From: JAKEGK01 sp036507695
GTDB lineage: Bacteria > Pseudomonadota > Gammaproteobacteria > SZUA-152
Direction of reading: 5' to 3'
Assembly: GCA_036507695.1 (NCBI GenBank)
Contig: DATCIR010000150.1
Location: forward strand, 1 to 8,948
DNA: 8,948 nucleotides
Shown one piece after another: positions 5,487 to 8,948 of this stretch (position 1 is the first letter of the stretch; each line of letters opens with the position of its first letter). The notes under the pieces are model-generated. The model did no database searches. It was not told the origin of the DNA and saw only the letters and a program-made list of their open reading frames with translations. Made by a program: the position numbers and the translations under genes.

Positions 5487-8400
5487 ATGATTTTCCCGCC
5501 ACACTATCGTGCGATTGGGCCTGAACGGCAGGCAATGCAGGGTGATTATTTACTGGACGAAACCTGGTGTGTCAATCAGCTGCTGTCGGAACTCGATAAC
5601 TCTCGGTATAAACCAGGCGAAATTCTGCAACAGGCGACGCGCCTGGTTCAAGTGGTGCGCGACAACAACCGCGCAGTGGGCGGATTGAACGCGTTTCTGC
5701 AGGAATACGATTTGTCGTCCCGGGAAGGTGTGGTGCTGTTATGCCTGGCCGAGGCGTTGTTGAGAATCCCGGATGCAGAGACCGCCGATCAGCTCATCCG
5801 CGATAAACTTAGTCGCGCCAGTTGGGAACGGCATCTGGGGCAGAGTGAATCATGGTTTGTCAACGCGAGCACCTGGGGGCTGATGTTGACCGGGCGTATC
5901 ATTACCCTGGATGACGCGGCGCAGTCGGACCCACTGTCCATGGTCAATAGCATGGTAAGCCGGTTGAGCGAGCCGGTTATCCGCGCCGCGCTCAAGGAGG
6001 CGATGCGTATCATGGGTCATCAGTTTGTGATGGGCCGCACCATCGAAGAAGCCCTGGCGCGCAGTCAAAGTAACGGTAATCAAGTGTACCGCTATTCCTT
6101 TGATATGTTGGGGGAGGCGGCGGTAAGCCGTAACGACGCCGATCGTTATTTTGAGGTTTATCTGCGGGCCATAGAATTCATCAAAAACCAGCGCGCCAGC
6201 GGTCAGGATATTTTCTCCGCACCCGGCATATCGATCAAGTTATCCGCCTTGCATCCCCGTTTTGAGTTTGCGCAGCGCGAACGGGTCCGGCAGGAGTTAG
6301 CGCCAAAAGTAAAACAACTGGCGGAAGCCGCCCGCGAGGCCGATATCGCCATGACCATTGACGGTGAAGAAGCGGATCGCCTCGATATCACCCTGGATAT
6401 CGTGGAGGCGATTTTACAAGATCCGCAATTTGCGTCCTGGCGCGGTGTTGGAATCGTTGTGCAAGCTTACCAAAAGCGGGCAACCCGCTTGATTGATTGG
6501 TTGGCCTGGGCGACCGGCCATTATCAACGAAACATCATGGTGCGTTTGGTGAAAGGCGCCTATTGGGATACGGAAATCAAGCGGGCCCAGGAACAGGGCT
6601 TGCCGGGTTACCCGGTATTTACCCGAAAGCAGCATACGGATGTTTCGTATCTTGTGTGTGCGCAGAAGCTCTTGTCATTAGGCGATAAGGTTTATGCGCA
6701 ATTCGCCACGCACAACGCCCATACGGCCGCGGCGATACGGCACATGGCCGGTAACTGTAACCACTATGAGATGCAGCGCCTGCACGGCATGGGCGAAGCC
6801 TTGTACCAGGCAATCATGGATGCCAGTGAGCCACCGGCCTGCCGTGTTTACGCACCTGTTGGCAGTCATAAGGATTTATTACCCTATCTGGTCAGGCGAT
6901 TACTGGAAAACGGCGCCAACACCTCGTTCATTAATCGAATATCCGATGCCAAACTCACCATTGCCGATATCGTCGCTGATCCGGTGCAAGCGGTGGTTGA
7001 ATCCGATCGTTCGCCACATCCCCGCATACCCTTACCCGAAGCAATGTATGGCGCAGCGCGTGACAATTCCATAGGAACCAATTTAGCGGATGAACCGGCA
7101 TTGCTCGCGTTGCAATACGCCATGACAGCGTTTAAGCAATCACCGTGGATAGCGGCATCCATGATCAATGGTGAAATGATCGCGGGTGAACAAAATAAAG
7201 TAGTGAATCCCGCGAATCATAATAGCATAATCGGCCGGCTAGTGAATGTGACAGCTGAGCAGATTGAATGCGCGCTTGCCATTGCAACAGAAGCCAGCGT
7301 CGAATGGGAAAAGCGCCCATTTGAACAACGCGCCACGATACTGGAACGCGCGGCGGATAATTTACAGGATCAGATGGCCAGCTTTGCCGCATTAATTGTT
7401 ACCGAAGGCGGCCGCTGTATTCCAGATGCGATCGCCGAAGTGCGTGAAGCCGTGGATTTTTGCCGTTACTATGCGTCCGTGGCGCGTTCGCAGTTTGCGA
7501 AACCGCATGAACTGCCCGGACCGACCGGCGAGTCCAATGTGTTGTCCATGCATGGCCGTGGCGTGTTTGTTTGTATAAGCCCCTGGAATTTTCCGTTGGC
7601 GATATTTACCGGCCAGGTTGTTGCTGCGCTGGTCACGGGCAATAGTGTTATAGCCAAACCCGCCAGCCAGACCTCGCTGGTTGCCACACACATGGTTCAG
7701 TTGCTGCACAAGGCGGGAATACCCAAAAACGTGCTGCAGCTAGTGGTGGGCCCGGGTACGCTGATTGGAGACGTGTTGCTCAAGGATCAGCGCGTTGACG
7801 GTGTTGCGTTCACGGGATCCACTGAAACCGCCACGCGGATTAATATCACCCTGGCGCAGCGTGGCGGTGCAATCGCGCCGCTCATCGCCGAAACCGGCGG
7901 GCAAAACGCCATGATTGTCGACAGCTCCGCGTTGCCCGAACAAGTGGTTAATGATGTGATTAAATCGGCGTTTAACAGCGCGGGGCAGCGCTGTTCCGCG
8001 TTGCGGGTGTTGTTTTTACAAAATGACATTGCGCCCCGGGTTATCGAATTGCTGGCCGGCGCCATGCAGGAGCTTAAACTTGGTGATCCTGCCTATTTAG
8101 CCACGGACGTGGGGCCGGTGATTGATAAAGCCGCGCAGCAGAAGTTGCAGCAACACATTGTTGCGATGTCGGAACAAGGAACGATGATTTATCAAGTGCC
8201 TGTCCCCGATGACCTGGCCACGGGAACATTTGTTAGCCCTTGCGCGTTCGAAATCCAGTCGTTATCAATGTTAACCCAGGAAATATTCGGCCCGGTGCTG
8301 CATATCATTCGCTATGCGGCGAATCAGCTGGATGATGTCATCGCGGCGATTAATGCAACCCGCTACGGCTTGACCCTGGGTATTCACAGCCGCATTGAGA

Positions 8401-8627
8401 AAAAAGCCGATTATGTTCAGCAACGGGTACGCGTCGGCAATATCTACGTCAATCGCAACATTATCGGCGCTTCCGTGGGTGTGCAACCGTTTGGCGGTGG
8501 GGGGCTATCGGGCACGGGACCCAAAGCCGGTGGCCCGCACTATTTATATCGGTTTTGTACCGAGCGGGTGGTGACAACCAATTGCGCGGCGATCGGCGGC
8601 AATGCGAGTTTGCTTACGTTAACCTAG
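5487..8627 (+). CDS. putA: Bifunctional proline dehydrogenase / P5C dehydrogenase, short (type A) PutA
   Basis: This 1046-residue enzyme oxidises proline to P5C in an FAD-dependent domain, channels it, then oxidises the semialdehyde to glutamate with NAD+. It acts at the membrane's inner face. The proline dehydrogenase barrel (about 200-490) shows SIKLSALHPRFE (K251), TIDGEEADR (D292), VRLVKGAYWDTEIKRAQ (R353, Y359), FATHNAHT, QRLHGMGEALY and YAPVGSHKDLLPYLVRRLLENGAN (Y455, R470, R471, E474). The aldehyde dehydrogenase domain (about 540-1030) shows ISPWNFP (697-703), K724, FTGSTE (775-780), AETGG with E802, and SAGQRCSALR with catalytic C836. The C-terminal PFGGGGLSGTGPKAGGPHYL segment is intact. 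The N-terminal ribbon-helix-helix domain of E. coli PutA (1320 residues) is absent, as in the 999-residue Bradyrhizobium type. EGGR replaces the usual GGK at 640-643. The ATG at 5487 has a weak site; M17 at 5535 is an alternative start. No proline transporter gene is adjacent. Confidence 0.97.
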   Translation: MIFPPHYRAIGPERQAMQGDYLLDETWCVNQLLSELDNSRYKPGEILQQATRLVQVVRDNNRAVGGLNAFLQEYDLSSREGVVLLCLAEALLRIPDAETADQLIRDKLSRASWERHLGQSESWFVNASTWGLMLTGRIITLDDAAQSDPLSMVNSMVSRLSEPVIRAALKEAMRIMGHQFVMGRTIEEALARSQSNGNQVYRYSFDMLGEAAVSRNDADRYFEVYLRAIEFIKNQRASGQDIFSAPGISIKLSALHPRFEFAQRERVRQELAPKVKQLAEAAREADIAMTIDGEEADRLDITLDIVEAILQDPQFASWRGVGIVVQAYQKRATRLIDWLAWATGHYQRNIMVRLVKGAYWDTEIKRAQEQGLPGYPVFTRKQHTDVSYLVCAQKLLSLGDKVYAQFATHNAHTAAAIRHMAGNCNHYEMQRLHGMGEALYQAIMDASEPPACRVYAPVGSHKDLLPYLVRRLLENGANTSFINRISDAKLTIADIVADPVQAVVESDRSPHPRIPLPEAMYGAARDNSIGTNLADEPALLALQYAMTAFKQSPWIAASMINGEMIAGEQNKVVNPANHNSIIGRLVNVTAEQIECALAIATEASVEWEKRPFEQRATILERAADNLQDQMASFAALIVTEGGRCIPDAIAEVREAVDFCRYYASVARSQFAKPHELPGPTGESNVLSMHGRGVFVCISPWNFPLAIFTGQVVAALVTGNSVIAKPASQTSLVATHMVQLLHKAGIPKNVLQLVVGPGTLIGDVLLKDQRVDGVAFTGSTETATRINITLAQRGGAIAPLIAETGGQNAMIVDSSALPEQVVNDVIKSAFNSAGQRCSALRVLFLQNDIAPRVIELLAGAMQELKLGDPAYLATDVGPVIDKAAQQKLQQHIVAMSEQGTMIYQVPVPDDLATGTFVSPCAFEIQSLSMLTQEIFGPVLHIIRYAANQLDDVIAAINATRYGLTLGIHSRIEKKADYVQQRVRVGNIYVNRNIIGASVGVQPFGGGGLSGTGPKAGGPHYLYRFCTERVVTTNCAAIGGNASLLTLT

Positions 8628-8803
8628 CTCGATCGTGTAGTATTTGTATGACACGCAACGCTGAGCCTGGGAGGGGATTGTACGGTACTCAGTAGTGATA
8701 GTCTTTGAATTATTGTCAGCACACTGACTCGTATAGCAAAAATATTGATTTGAAGTAACTACTCACCCGTGTGCAGCATAGGTTAAAGCGGTGCCGGTGT
8801 CTC
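8628..8803. other. putA downstream spacer
   Basis: These 176 bases contain no supportable gene. A small stem, GTCAG-CACA-CTGAC, lies at 8715-8728 without a T-tract, so no intrinsic terminator for putA is evident here. Termination may rely on Rho or on the GC-rich hairpin element that follows. Confidence 0.4.
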
Positions 8804-8948
8804 CTGCCGGGGGCGTCTGCGGCCAGGGATGGCCGCAGTCGACGGATTCGCCGGGAGCGAATCCGGTCGCACGCAGTGCGCCCGCAGGGTGTGGGCCAGG
8901 GATGGCCCACAACAACTACAGGGACGTACTTGTGGCGTCCCCCGGCAG
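8804..8948. repeat. GC-rich nested hairpin element with 10-bp terminal inverted repeats
   Basis: The stretch opens with CTGCCGGGGG (8804-8813) and closes with its exact reverse complement CCCCCGGCAG (8939-8948), which is also the window end. Inside are five perfect hairpins in a row: 8-bp stem with loop AGGGAT (8817-8838); 8-bp stem with loop CCGGGAG (8843-8865); 5-bp stem with loop GCA (8868-8880); 8-bp stem with loop AGGGAT (8890-8911); and a 6-bp GGGACG/CGTCCC stem with a 9-base loop (8921-8941). The core GGCCAGGGATGGCC occurs twice exactly, at 8821-8834 and 8894-8907. The base composition is far more GC-rich than the spacer before it. It resembles dispersed intergenic palindromic repeats or a short non-coding mobile element. 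Whether it continues past the window is unknown. Confidence 0.7.

Noticed and set aside
8716..8910. 64-codon minus-strand open frame over the hairpin element
   Set aside because: Its arginine- and proline-rich product comes from the GC-rich palindromes; it has no ribosome binding site or domain pattern.

Overview
The window looks like chromosomal DNA from a Gram-negative proteobacterium, most likely a gammaproteobacterium of moderate GC content. The signs are a CnoX/YbbN-type thioredoxin-TPR protein close to the E. coli length, a CbbR-type LysR regulator, an exported DsrE-like protein, and purine-rich Shine-Dalgarno sites at the better-marked starts. The genus cannot be named from the sequence. 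There are no rRNA or tRNA genes, CRISPR arrays, transposase genes or phage genes.

Layout: (1) 1-163, minus strand, the 5' end of an exported DsrE-family gene cut by the window edge. (2) 164-653, a long region with no convincing gene. (3) 654-2191, plus strand, a two-gene unit: a LemA-family membrane protein, then a membrane-anchored GIDE-like protein carrying one canonical EF-hand loop. (4) 2248-2892, minus strand, a multi-pass membrane protein I do not recognise. (5) 2995-3168, plus strand, a 57-residue tryptophan-rich small protein with a good ribosome binding site. (6) 3212-4120, minus strand, a CbbR-like LysR regulator with no Calvin-cycle gene nearby. (7) 4364-5215, minus strand, a CnoX-like thioredoxin-TPR protein. 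(8) 5487-8627, plus strand, putA, the bifunctional proline dehydrogenase / P5C dehydrogenase, in the short form without a DNA-binding domain. (9) 8628-8948, putA downstream DNA ending in a GC-rich nested hairpin element with 10-bp terminal inverted repeats.

The genes mostly stand alone with alternating strands. Only lemA and the GIDE-like gene look co-transcribed; a shared envelope or stress role for that pair is an inference. PutA oxidises proline to glutamate. Because it lacks the N-terminal ribbon-helix-helix domain it cannot repress its own gene as E. coli PutA does, so the 271-bp trx-putA divergent region must hold sites for another regulator. It contains two striking candidates: a perfect 11-bp direct repeat and a perfect 7-bp inverted repeat that overlaps a likely putA -10 box.

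I see no clear new multi-gene system. The items most worth a second look are the EF-hand-bearing GIDE-like protein beside LemA, the terminal hairpin element, the trx-putA regulatory region, and the 57-residue protein.
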